NCBI GenBank assembly: GCA_008330645.1
Contig: VLTN01000005.1
Coordinates: 744,001-808,000 of the forward strand
Length of the DNA stretch: 64,000 bases
Source: Cafeteria roenbergensis
Lineage: Eukaryota; Sar; Bigyra; Bicosoecida; Cafeteriaceae
Direction of reading: 5' to 3'
In this document: one piece after another, positions 42,691 through 52,600 of the stretch
Position numbering within the stretch: position 1 is the stretch's first letter
How the letters are laid out: the number at the start of each line of letters is the position of its first letter
Position numbers and translations under genes: made by a program
The notes under the pieces: generated by a model
Seen by the model: only the letters and a program-made list of their open reading frames with translations
Databases searched by the model: none
What the model was told of the DNA's origin: nothing

Positions 42691-45378
42691 TCATGATCCT
42701 TTTAGACGCTCAAGAAGCGAGAGTGCAACCCGCCTGGTGTGGTAGACAAGCGTCGTGTTCGTCGTGTACCCCTCGTTAGAAAATGAGTCGCGCCACGTTT
42801 TGGACCACGCCCTTGGAATCCAAGAAGCGATGGCCCTTCCGCTGAGGTTCAGCAAGCTGACAGCCTCTTCCCGAGCCCGGCCAATGCAAGTGTCGGATAC
42901 GTTGCAGCTGGAACTATTGACGGTGCGCACGGCGCTCTTGAGCTGGTCCAGCAAGGCCGCGTCTTGCAGGCCCGCTCGCAACGCTTCGGAACGAAGACTC
43001 CCCGATGGCACCACCACGCCTCCGTCGGGCGTCCTCACGGGTGCCGCGGGAGTGCCTGCCTCGGGAGGATACAACAGGAAGCCCCAGCCCGGCCGCCTGT
43101 GCACTGGGTCCGGCGCAGACGGGTCCTGCCACACACTCTTGGTCTGCGACCCTGACCCCCACGCGGCCACGCTGTAGAACGATAGCGTGCCCGATGCGCC
43201 AGGCATCATTTCCATCCCAGGGTCACTCGCATTGCGAAACTTTTCGTTGAATGGGTTTCGGCTTTGCCAGACGCCCCATGGGAAGAGCCGGGTTCGCAGC
43301 AGGGGCATGCCAATGACTGCCACGCCGTTGTCGTACAGCATAAGGCGAGGCCACCTTGCGCGGGGCACTCCCCGTGCCTCGCATGCCCTCGCAACCTTTC
43401 CACGAAGCGCCAGCCACTCGTCCACGCTTGGGTTGTTGACCACCCACGTTCCCACCACCTCGGCAACGACGTCGTCAGGCAGGGACAAGATTCCGCTCGC
43501 ACTGGCAGTTTGCCACAGCTGCACGTCTGGAAACGCTGCGTGGTGGAACCGCAGCAAGGCCACCAGATTGGTGAACGTTTCAGGCTCGGCCAGGTCAGGC
43601 TCGTCCATCAGCAATCGGTGCGTCCGGTGAAGGAGCCCGCGCGAAGAAACCTCATCCGCAATGCATCGGGTGAGCAAGCCGTACTGGGCAGCAAAGGTCG
43701 GGTCGATCGTTCCATTGTACGGAGGTCCCGCAAAGACGGGCACGTTCGCGTAGCTCGTGCTGTAGATGACCCGAAAAGTGGTCAGTGCTGACGGCAGTCG
43801 ATGTCCCACCCCGAACCACCGCTGGGCCCCTGCTGGCAGAGGGAACGGAAGCGCCGAAATCGGGGCTCGAGCCAGAGGCGTCCCAGTCGGCACCCCGGAG
43901 CCTTGCGTCGAGGCCGGCGGGCCCATAGGCGGCAAGCCGGAAGGCTGTTGCCACGGGATCGGCACGTCAGTGGGAGCAGACTCGTTTGACGCCAGCGCAA
44001 GCGCGAGTCGGCCCCAGCCCGCGACGTCGCACTGCTGGACTGAGCCCCCATCGTCAGAAAGGAAGGCCATCGGCCTCGGGTTCAGATCTGCATAGGCTAA
44101 TGACGAAACGCCGTGCTCGCGAAGCGAGTCCAGCAGGGCCGCGTTGCTCCCTGGATCAAGTTTCCGGGCTTGGGTCACAGATGCGACTGACGCGGCGTCG
44201 AATGATGACGACGTCAAGAAAGTCCCGTTGCGTGACACGTCGCCGTTGTCCACGGCAGCAATGCCAACGTCAACACCAGCGGAGCAGAGCAGCGGAGCCT
44301 GGCCTTCGCCGGTCGCTCCAATGAACGAAACGGAGAGTTCCAGCCGGCCCACTCCGGAAGGCAACTTCGTCTCGTTCTGCCTGCCGCGTGCGGTTCCGCC
44401 AGCAGAGCTGGCCGCCGCCACAGCAGCTGGGGGCAGCGACAGCGCCACGCTCAGCACGAGCGTGCGGTTGCTGGGGCCAAGCCCCATTGCCACGCTTGGC
44501 GACCGCTGCTGCAGCTGCAGCTGCTGCTGCTGCGACGGAAACATCGCCAGTCCCGGGAGCGTCACCAACGGGTCTGGGACCCACCCTCGCGTGCGGGCGG
44601 GATCGACTGGATCGGTCACGTTCACATGCCGCACGAGCCTGACAACTGCATCAAGCTCTGCCCAAGGCGGCCCCAAGGCACGGAAACCTGGTCGACTGGG
44701 TCCCGGGGCTGAGGCGCCGATGCCGCTGCCGTTCCCGGGCAAAACGGACGAGACTCGAACGCGGGCTGCTGCAGAGATGTTGCCGCGCCACTGGCGCGTG
44801 GAAACGGCCGCTCCAGACAGCTCTACCGCAAAGTGAACAACAACAGTTTCGCCCCACGCAGCAACGTCCACCATCGGGACGGTCCCGGGCGCGCTGCTCA
44901 CGCCAGCGCGGGCTGACGGCCGAGCGTCTGGCTGCAGCAGAGCCATGGGATCGACGACGAGTACTTCGCCCGAGAGCGCTGGCGCGCCTGCTCCAGGCTC
45001 GCACGTCGACGCAAGAACGGGGAGCGCGGCGACTCGGACCGGCGCAGCGACGCCGTCGCTGCCGGGTTCAGCCGCCGCTCCGGCGGGGCGCGAGCGGAAG
45101 TCGGAGAACAGGCCGCCGCCGCATGCGCAGCCGGCGGGCTGCGGAGACGGCGGGGGATTCGGGGATGGATGGGCCGGGGTGGCGGAGGGGGCAGGACTGG
45201 ACGGGTAGACCACGAGAGTCAAGACCAGAGCGACGGTCGCGGCAGCTGCGACTGCGGCGCTGAGCTGCGCCACGCGAGCCCATCTGCAAGCGTGGCGGGA
45301 TTGGCTCCGTCGCGGCTCCTTCCCATCATGGGTCAGCCCATGCTGCAGTGGCGCGTCTTCAGGGCCGACCTTGACCAT
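42691..45378 (-). CDS. GH123/DUF4091-like glycosidase-type ectoenzyme, type II membrane anchor, about 895 aa
   Basis: The single exon starts at the first in-frame ATG (45378) and ends in TGA at 42691. Residues about 33-58 form a hydrophobic anchor (LSAAVAAAATVALVLTLVVY) followed by a Pro/Ser stalk. The C-terminal half resembles GH123/DUF4091 proteins. It has the acidic pair in RLLMDEPDLAEPETF (about residue 591), a run of barrel-like strands (WPRLMLYDNGVAVIGMP), and the family's terminal signature. That signature is GWGFLLYPPEAG, followed by RSEALRAGLQDAALLDQL. GH123 enzymes are beta-N-acetylgalactosaminidases using an Asp-Glu pair with substrate-assisted catalysis. The substrate here is unknown. 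Many Asn-X-Ser/Thr sites fit an exported protein. It is divergent from the sulfurylase gene, 252 bp away. Confidence 0.65.
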   Translation of the reverse strand: MVKVGPEDAPLQHGLTHDGKEPRRSQSRHACRWARVAQLSAAVAAAATVALVLTLVVYPSSPAPSATPAHPSPNPPPSPQPAGCACGGGLFSDFRSRPAGAAAEPGSDGVAAPVRVAALPVLASTCEPGAGAPALSGEVLVVDPMALLQPDARPSARAGVSSAPGTVPMVDVAAWGETVVVHFAVELSGAAVSTRQWRGNISAAARVRVSSVLPGNGSGIGASAPGPSRPGFRALGPPWAELDAVVRLVRHVNVTDPVDPARTRGWVPDPLVTLPGLAMFPSQQQQLQLQQRSPSVAMGLGPSNRTLVLSVALSLPPAAVAAASSAGGTARGRQNETKLPSGVGRLELSVSFIGATGEGQAPLLCSAGVDVGIAAVDNGDVSRNGTFLTSSSFDAASVASVTQARKLDPGSNAALLDSLREHGVSSLAYADLNPRPMAFLSDDGGSVQQCDVAGWGRLALALASNESAPTDVPIPWQQPSGLPPMGPPASTQGSGVPTGTPLARAPISALPFPLPAGAQRWFGVGHRLPSALTTFRVIYSTSYANVPVFAGPPYNGTIDPTFAAQYGLLTRCIADEVSSRGLLHRTHRLLMDEPDLAEPETFTNLVALLRFHHAAFPDVQLWQTASASGILSLPDDVVAEVVGTWVVNNPSVDEWLALRGKVARACEARGVPRARWPRLMLYDNGVAVIGMPLLRTRLFPWGVWQSRNPFNEKFRNASDPGMEMMPGASGTLSFYSVAAWGSGSQTKSVWQDPSAPDPVHRRPGWGFLLYPPEAGTPAAPVRTPDGGVVVPSGSLRSEALRAGLQDAALLDQLKSAVRTVNSSSCNVSDTCIGRAREEAVSLLNLSGRAIASWIPRAWSKTWRDSFSNEGYTTNTTLVYHTRRVALSLLERLKGS

Positions 45379-45630
45379 CTCTACCACCGCCACGGCCTGG
45401 CGAGCGTCGGTTCGGATTGGGTTGACTTGGGAGTGGATGACGGCGGGCTGGGAACGGCTTCGAGCCGCCCCAGCCTGCTGAGCCACTGGAAAAACGCGCG
45501 GGTCCGAGGTTGCAGCGCCTCCTGCACGCGCACAGCCTGCCCAGCAAGGGCGACGGGTTCTTGCCGTGCGGGACCGGCCGCCGGGCCGTCGCAAGCACTT
45601 GGGGAACGATTATTGGGATTCCGAGCCAAC
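45379..45630. promoter_or_regulatory. Short divergent promoter region
   Basis: 252 bp separate the ATGs of the GH123-like gene (-) and the sulfurylase-kinase gene (+), so the two probably share a promoter region. No recognisable element is seen. Confidence 0.4.
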
Positions 45631-48600
45631 ATGTCCGGAGCTCTGCCGCTCCGGCGGGTGTTGAACTCCCTCACCGCGCCGCCAGCGACAGCCCGGACGC
45701 TGGCTGTCATGGCAAGCGCCAAGGGTCGAAGGCACCGTGGGGGCGTCGCCCTTCCCGCGGCTGTCAAGGTGAGAGGACGGCGCTTGCGCCGGTTGCCTGC
45801 AGGCCGAAGGCATGCTGCCGCTATTCGCGATGCGTCCCGCGCTCTCCTCTCTCTGGGTATCCGCGTGCAGTCGCCATGGGCAGTCGTTGCAGCCATGAGC
45901 CTCGTGTCTGGGCTCACGTGGGTGTTGCTGGCGTCTTCAGGGGGGGCCAAGGGGCGCGACTTGTTCCGTCCCGCAAAAGGGGGCAGGCTGCCCCCCCCAC
46001 ACGGCCGCTCAACGCTGGTCAACCTCATCGCCCCCGAAAATCAGGCCGCGTGGACCAGCGCAAGCGCGAACCTCACGGAGCTCCGGCTCTCGCTGCGCCA
46101 GGTGAGCCTATGCGCGCGACCCAGCGGCGCCAGCTGGACCAGTCCGCCGGGTATCGCCGCTCAGCCTGCTCCGCCACCCCTCTCCGCGCCGCCTCCCCTC
46201 CACTCCCGGAGCCCCCGCAGGAGTGTGACATCGAGCTTCTCATGACCGGCGGCTTCACGCCCCTCGATGGATTCATGACCAGAGCCCAGTACGAGAGCGT
46301 CCTGACAGACATGCGCCTGAGCCCCGGCGGTGCCGTCTTCCCGATGCCCATCACGCTCGACGTGTCGGATGCGGTGAGTTTGGCTACGCCCAGCCTGCCA
46401 GCGTGCCGGCTCTCTGACGCGTGCGCCCTGCCTGCCAGCGAACGCTCTCCGGGCGACGCTCGCGCAACCGCCGAGGTAACACCGGCACTCAACGCCCCGC
46501 CCCGTCCCGCCCCGTCCCGCCCCGTCCCCGGGTTTCTGCTCGTCCCCCGGCCGCAGTTTGCCCGCACCGTCACCGTGGGCAGCAAGATCGCCCTCCGGGA
46601 CCGCTACTCCAACCTGGTTGCCGTGGCCACGGTGCGAGAGCAATGGCGGCCGGACAAGCTGGCCGAGGCGCAGGCTGTGTTTGGCACCACGGACACGTTC
46701 CACCCTGGCGTGGACTACCTATTCAACCAGGCGGGACCCGTCTATCTGAGCGCGAGTATCGAGGGTCTGTCGCGGCCGCATCACTTCGACTTCGAGCAGC
46801 TCCGCATGACTCCGCAGCAGGTGCGCGACTACGCAGCGAGCATGGGCTGGAGCCGCTTCGTGGCGTTCCAGACGCGGAATCCCATGCACCGCGCCCACAT
46901 CGAGCTCACGAAGCTGGCAGGCACGCAGACTGGCGCGGGAGTGCTTATCCACCCAGTGGTTGGAATGACCAAGCCTGGTGACGTGGACTACCACGTGCGC
47001 GTCAGGTGCTATCAGGCAGTCATCGCCGGAGGCCGCCACTACCCCAAGGGCGGCGCAGTGCTCGCCCTGCTCCCGCTTGCCATGCGCATGGCCGGCCCGC
47101 GGGAGGCCCTGTGGCACGCCATCATCCGCAAAAACCACGGCGCGACCCACTTCATCGTTGGGCGTGACCACGCTGGCGTGAAGCGGGCTGACAAAACCGA
47201 CTTTTACGGACCGTACGACGCGCAGAACCTCGTCGCAAAGTACTCGAAGGAGATTGGGATCGAGCTTGTGCGCTTCCAGATGGTGCAGTACGTCGTCGCC
47301 CAGGACCGCTACCTGCCCGCGGACAAGGTTCCCAAGGGCGCAGAAACGCGTTCCATCAGCGGCACCCAATTCCGCAAGATGATGGCTACAGGCGAGGAGA
47401 TTCCGGCCTGGTTCTCCGATCCGGACGTGATCAAGATCCTTCGGGAAGTCAGCCCGCCGCTGCCTCGGCGCGGCTTCACCGTGTTCTTCAGCGGGTTGTC
47501 TGGCAGCGGCAAGAGCACAATCGCTGCTGCGCTGGCGGAGAAGCTGCGGTCGGTGCTCCCCACCCGGCACCTGACCATGCTGGACGGCGACGTGGTGCGA
47601 ACGCACTTGAGCAAGGAGCTAGGGTTTTCCATCGAGGACCGCAACACTAATGTTGCGCGCATGGGATGGGTCGCCGCTGCCGTGACGCGGCACGGCGGCA
47701 TGGCCATTGCAGCAACAATTTCTCCGTTTGAGCTGAGCCGAGTGCAGTCGCGCGAGATGGTCGCCGAGACTGGTGGGGGCTTCGTCCTGGTGCACGTCTC
47801 CACATCGCTCGCAGAGTGCGTGCGTCGTGACGTCAAGGGGCTCTACGCCAAGGCAGTCAAGTCTGGCATGGAGGTGACGGGCCTGAGCCACCCTTACGAG
47901 CACCCTGAGCAAGCAGAGCTCACCATCGATGCCGGCGTGGTGCCGGTTGAGGACAGCGTGCGGCACATCATCGGCTGGCTGGTGTGGAAGGGCTACATTG
48001 AGCCGAGTGTTGTGCCGGACCTGGCAAGCCAGGCCACGGAAGCTGCACTCACGAGTGCGCACGTGCTCACCGAGGGCGCCGAGGACCGCATCAGCAGCTT
48101 GTGCCGGCCTTCGGCAGCCGTGGCACCCGTCTTCCTTCTCGGCCCAGCTGCGGACCATTCGCAGACGCTGCGAGCGGCCGCGAGCGCGCCGGTGGGGACG
48201 GCTGTGCAACGCGCGCTTGAGCACATGGAGCTTGGCACGGAGCAGCTCTTGAACTTCGAGGCGGCCGCGGGGGTCGAGAGCGCGTCGACCGGAGCGACAG
48301 GCTCTGCCGCTGCGGACTCTGCGTGGGAGTCCGGGCTCCCGTCGACGTCATCGGCGCCCGAGAACGGCGCGCGCGTCAAGGTCGCCTGGGACGTTGTGGT
48401 GGCTGCTCGCGGCAAGGGCAGGCCTGGGAGCGCAGTCCTGGTCCAGGGCTCTCGCCTCATCGCGTACATGCGGGAAATCATGCGCATCGAGCCGTGTGCG
48501 CGCATTGTCGCGGCCGCGCCTCGTGATGAGAGCGCGGTGGCCTCCACTGCGACGTGGCTCGCGGCGCAGGCGGACCAAGCTGCTGCCCAGGCTTATGTCC

Positions 48601-48722
48601 GCCAGTACGTGGCGGAGCTGCGCGAGCTGAAGCGCAGATTTGGACTGCGGGTTTTCCTCGCGGACGCTGACGCAAGTCTCCCGCAGGAGGCAAAGAAGGC
48701 CATGGCCTCCTTGGCCCGGTGA
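45631..48722 (+). CDS. ATP sulfurylase-APS kinase fusion (sulfate activation, PAPS synthesis), about 929 aa
   Basis: Exons 45631-46101, 46221-46373 and 46557-48722 join in phase 0 (introns 119 and 183 bp, GTGAGY..GCAG). The order is sulfurylase then kinase, opposite to animal PAPSS. The sulfurylase part has LVNLIAPENQAAW, GGFTPLDGFM, the nucleotide motif QTRNPMHRAH (about 313) and GRDHAGVK (about 410). The kinase part has the P-loop GLSGSGKST (about 521), LDGDVVR, GFSIEDRNTNVARMGW, ISPFELSRVQSREM and RDVKGLYAKA. All key residues for ATP plus sulfate to APS and then PAPS look intact. A 220-residue C-terminal extension is unrecognised. The N-terminus carries a hydrophobic stretch (AVVAAMSLVSGLTWVLLA) that could be a targeting or membrane segment. 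The start is uncertain: 45631 is the chosen ATG and 45709 or 45895 are alternatives. Confidence 0.93.
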
Positions 48723-49685
48723 ATCGGGCCCACCACGGGGACGGCCAGTGCGCATGAGTGCATATGTGCTGGCGCGTAGGCGCGCCGCTGTGCTGGTTGT
48801 TGCCGCAAATGAGCTGCGGGCCGTGTCTCGGCGCTGTTGCCGGCGCAGCCCGATTGCGCCAGTGATTGGATGGTTGCCGGGCGCCTCCGGTGCCAACGCA
48901 GTGCGAGGGGTGCAAGCTCGGGCCATCCCCAGAACACGCCGCCCACGTTTGCCAGGTGCAACGGCCGCCACCACCCCAGAAGCTCCGAGCCTGCCACTAG
49001 CGTGCCAAGAAAACGATACACGACTTGCGCGCACAGCGCCGATCTCCTTCGAACGCTGGCCCCAGGCCGGTGCCAGCTGCGATGGCGCTTGCGCCACACC
49101 GGCGGGGTGAAAGGGAGGGAACCTGACTACGCCCTTGGTGTGGCCTTGGGGCTGCTGTGTGACGTGCGCGTTTTGACGACCAGCGATGAGACGCCGCAAG
49201 CAGGCTGGCAACGCCGGCTCGAGCCGCTCTCCCCTTGCAAACGCCTGACGCAGGCACGGCTCGCCCTGAGACGCTGGATGCCCCCATGGGAGGTCGCATG
49301 GCCACCATGTTGTTCTTCCGGGAGGCGGAGGGGCACCGGAGCTGCGCTCGTTCGCGCGAGACTGGCGGAGGCCTAGTCTCCTGGTCCCCGAAAAACTGCG
49401 CGAGTCGTCTGACTTCATCCCCTTGACAGCCCCCGCGCACGCAGGCTGTCATCCGCTGTCCGTTGTGCGGCCCCGAGGCGTGGCATGACACTGGGGCTGC
49501 GCCTCAGGACGGGGCGGAGCCGCCAGCGCAATCGGGGACGCGTTCAGCCCCATGGCACGCGCTTCAGAGTCCCGCAGCGAACGAAGTCTGCGCGTGGCGT
49601 TTTCCAACCGCCCCGCAGGCGCTGGTGCAACCTGCACAATTGCCTGAGGCGCAGGTCCTTGAGGGCCATAGTTCGCACCTCCAGG
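48723..49685. other. Intergenic region upstream of the M11 protease gene
   Basis: About 960 bp between two plus-strand genes. Frames are open on both strands (for example 48755-49110 plus, 48593-49099 minus) but none resembles a protein family or has convincing splice structure. I see no RNA gene. The protease promoter should lie near the right end. Confidence 0.4.
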
Positions 49686-52600
49686 ATGCGATCTTTCGTC
49701 TGCGTGGCCGCAGCGGCCCTCGCCATGGGGGCTGCATCCGCCCGTGCCGGCGGGTCGTGCCTCGAGCTGCGCAGCCCGACTCTCGAGGCTGCCGACTCGC
49801 TTGCGCCGATGGGAGCCTGCGCGGATGCCCTGGCCTCCGCCGCCTCGCCCAACGTCGACGATGTGCACTGGCTCGCAGTGCGGGCCCGGCGGGCGCGGGA
49901 GGCCGGGTACACCCGGTCGGCCGACGCTGCTGTGGAAGCCGTGAGAGCCGCGCTGCGGTCGCTTGAGGCCGCGGGCGCGCCAGGCGTCACACGCATCGAC
50001 CAGCCGGGAGACGTGATCATGTCGGACTGCCTTCCCATCTGGCGCCTTGTGGAGCACGACCGGAAGGAGCTGCTGCAGGGCGGGGAGCGCGCTGAGAAGG
50101 CCGCACAGGAACTCCGCCGGGTTGTTGCGTTGGCGGGTCACAGCGCGAGGCGATCGCTCGAGACTGGCCACGCCGCCGCGACCCGCCCGGGCCCCTCCGC
50201 CCCGGACAACGAGGTGCTGGACAGCATTGTCGAATGGTCCAAGAAGGTCGACTGCGACAGCACCGTGGTTCGCATCGGCAAGCGCCAGTTCGACCTCACG
50301 ACACACAGCGATGACGAGCGGTTCGCTCTGCCCGCCACCGGAGCGGCGCTGCACGGCTGGACGCTCGCCGGGCGCGTTGTCTTTGTCGCGGAGGCCCCTG
50401 TTGCGCTGTGCACCGCAGCCCCCTCGGGCGGGCTGTCCTGCGTGGACCCGGAGGCGGGCTCGGAGTCGTCGACCGGTCCGGCGCGGCGGCTTTTTGCGAC
50501 GCGCGACGATCACGCGGATGTCTCCCGCGCCTCGCTCGCCCGTGCGAGGCGCCTGGCGCTTGACTCATTCACGACGCTGGACCGCACTCGCGGTAACCAG
50601 TCTCGCGTGCTCGTCGCCGTGGACTTTGCGGACAAGCAGTGGGAGCTCACCGATGCCGAGGTGTTTGACCCGTACGAGCGGTGCACTCGCGAGACCGAGG
50701 CCAAGTTCGACCTCATGAGCTACGGCGCGTGGCAAGGCATCAACGAGCACAAGCGCCACGTGTACCGCATCGTCAACACGACGCACGCGGAAGTGACAGC
50801 CCAAGCTTCGGCCACCCTTTTGCGCGAGTCTGCGGACTGGGCCATGGTCAACGACCCTGACCCAGCGTGGCGCGTGGACATCGACGCCTTTTCGTTCCGC
50901 ACTGTGACGTTCCCGGATGTTTCAAGCTTCAGCTGGGGCGGACTCGCGCAAGTCGGCGGAGCGTTTGGTGAGTTTTGAGTTCTGCCTGGTCCTGGGCTGG
51001 GAGTGCTGGCAGCGGCTGATGCGGCACAAAAGAAACCTCATTCTCAGCATGAGGCTCGTTCAAGGTTTTCCTTTCGTGTCCCGAAACTGCTTGGGTTGCG
51101 TTCCCGCAGTGTGGGTGCCCGGGACGTATCGAGGCAGCGCCCGAGTAACGATCCATGAAAACGGCCACAACCTCGGCCTCTCGCACGCTGGCTTCCTCGA
51201 CAACGGGTACGGCAACAACAACGACAATATGGGGTGCTGCAAGTCTGGACACTGGTTTACGCAGCGAAAGATGGCCATTAACTGGATGCCCCGCGGCCTC
51301 CTCGCTGAGGTCTCCCCGGCTGGCCCGACGCCGGCGTGCCCGCACTGCACCCGCGGCGGGTCTTTCATCCTGTTTCCTCACGACCTGGGTGTGCTGCCGC
51401 CGTCGTTCCAGTCGTACGCCGAGCGCGGCGCCTTGCCTTCGCCTCCGGCCGGGAACGAGGCAGGCGCCAACTTCTCGGAAATCTCCGGACCGGGAACTGT
51501 CATCACTGCCATCGCAGTGGCGTCCAACCCCGCATCCGAAGCAGGCAAGAATGAGGTCCACCAGATCTGGCTCGACGCGAAGGCTGAGGAGGCCGAAACT
51601 GGGGCTGGCCAGCTGCTCATGGCCGTTGGCCGCCTGAACGGCAACAACGCCCAGCAGAGCGGCTATCAGCCCACCTCCTCCCGGACGGACTGGTCCCAGT
51701 CCTCGCTCTTCCGCGGCGACTCAGCAGTGGCCTACGGCGAGCGCCTGTCCGACATCGGCGGCAGCCAGCCACTCAGCGCCGACCGACTCCTCGACGCAGT
51801 GGCGACAGGAACCCGCCCCGCGATGCTGGTTGAGTCGCTTGCGGAGCACGACGCGCCCGCGGCCGGCCTGCTGCCCCCCGGCATGGCTGCGTCCTCGCTC
51901 AACGGCACTGTGGCCCTCGAGGCTGAGCCGCAGCCCCGCATGGTGCCCAGCAACTTCGACGTGATCCCGGCCGGCATTCGGCCCGCCCTCGTGGAGGACC
52001 GGTGCTGGGTCGGCCTCAACGCGTCGAGCACCGCGGGGGCGCCCACCCTCGACGATCCTGCCTGCTCGTCCATCGCGAGGCCCACTCGGGTGAGCTTCCT
52101 GGGCCCGCGCGGGGAGCGGGCAACGCTTGGCGCCGGATGCGAGCTCGGCTCGTCCACGTGCGATCGGCCGGCCACCAGCCCGCACGGCACCATTCACATG
52201 CCACCCCTCCCATCATCGGGGGGTGCACCTGCGCCCCCTTCCGCTGCGATCGCGGCCCTCGCGGCGTCCTCGGATAGCATGAGCTACGTGGGGACTGTGA
52301 CGGCCGACGATGTCGACGCGGCCGTCAACGGCTCCACGCCCATGCGCCGGCTCTACGCGCCCCTGCAGGCGGAGCTCAACGGCACGATTCTGCTGCTGGC
52401 TTGTGGCGGGCTGTCTCCGAGCGCGCCCGCGGGAACCTCCCCGCCGGCGTCTGCGTCGCTGTTCGCGGCGGCCTACTCGGGCGACTCCCCGGTGCACGAG
52501 GTGGTGGCGTACGGCGGCCGGCCGACGTCAGCCCTGGGGCCCATCGGGTGGGCTCGGGGTGACGACGCCTCGCTGGGTACGGCTGCAGGCGCAGCTGGGG

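Noticed and set aside
45769-45802. A 34-bp intron in the sulfurylase-kinase gene (GTGAGA..GCAG)
   Set aside because: It is far shorter than every other intron here and would change frame before the sulfurylase domain.
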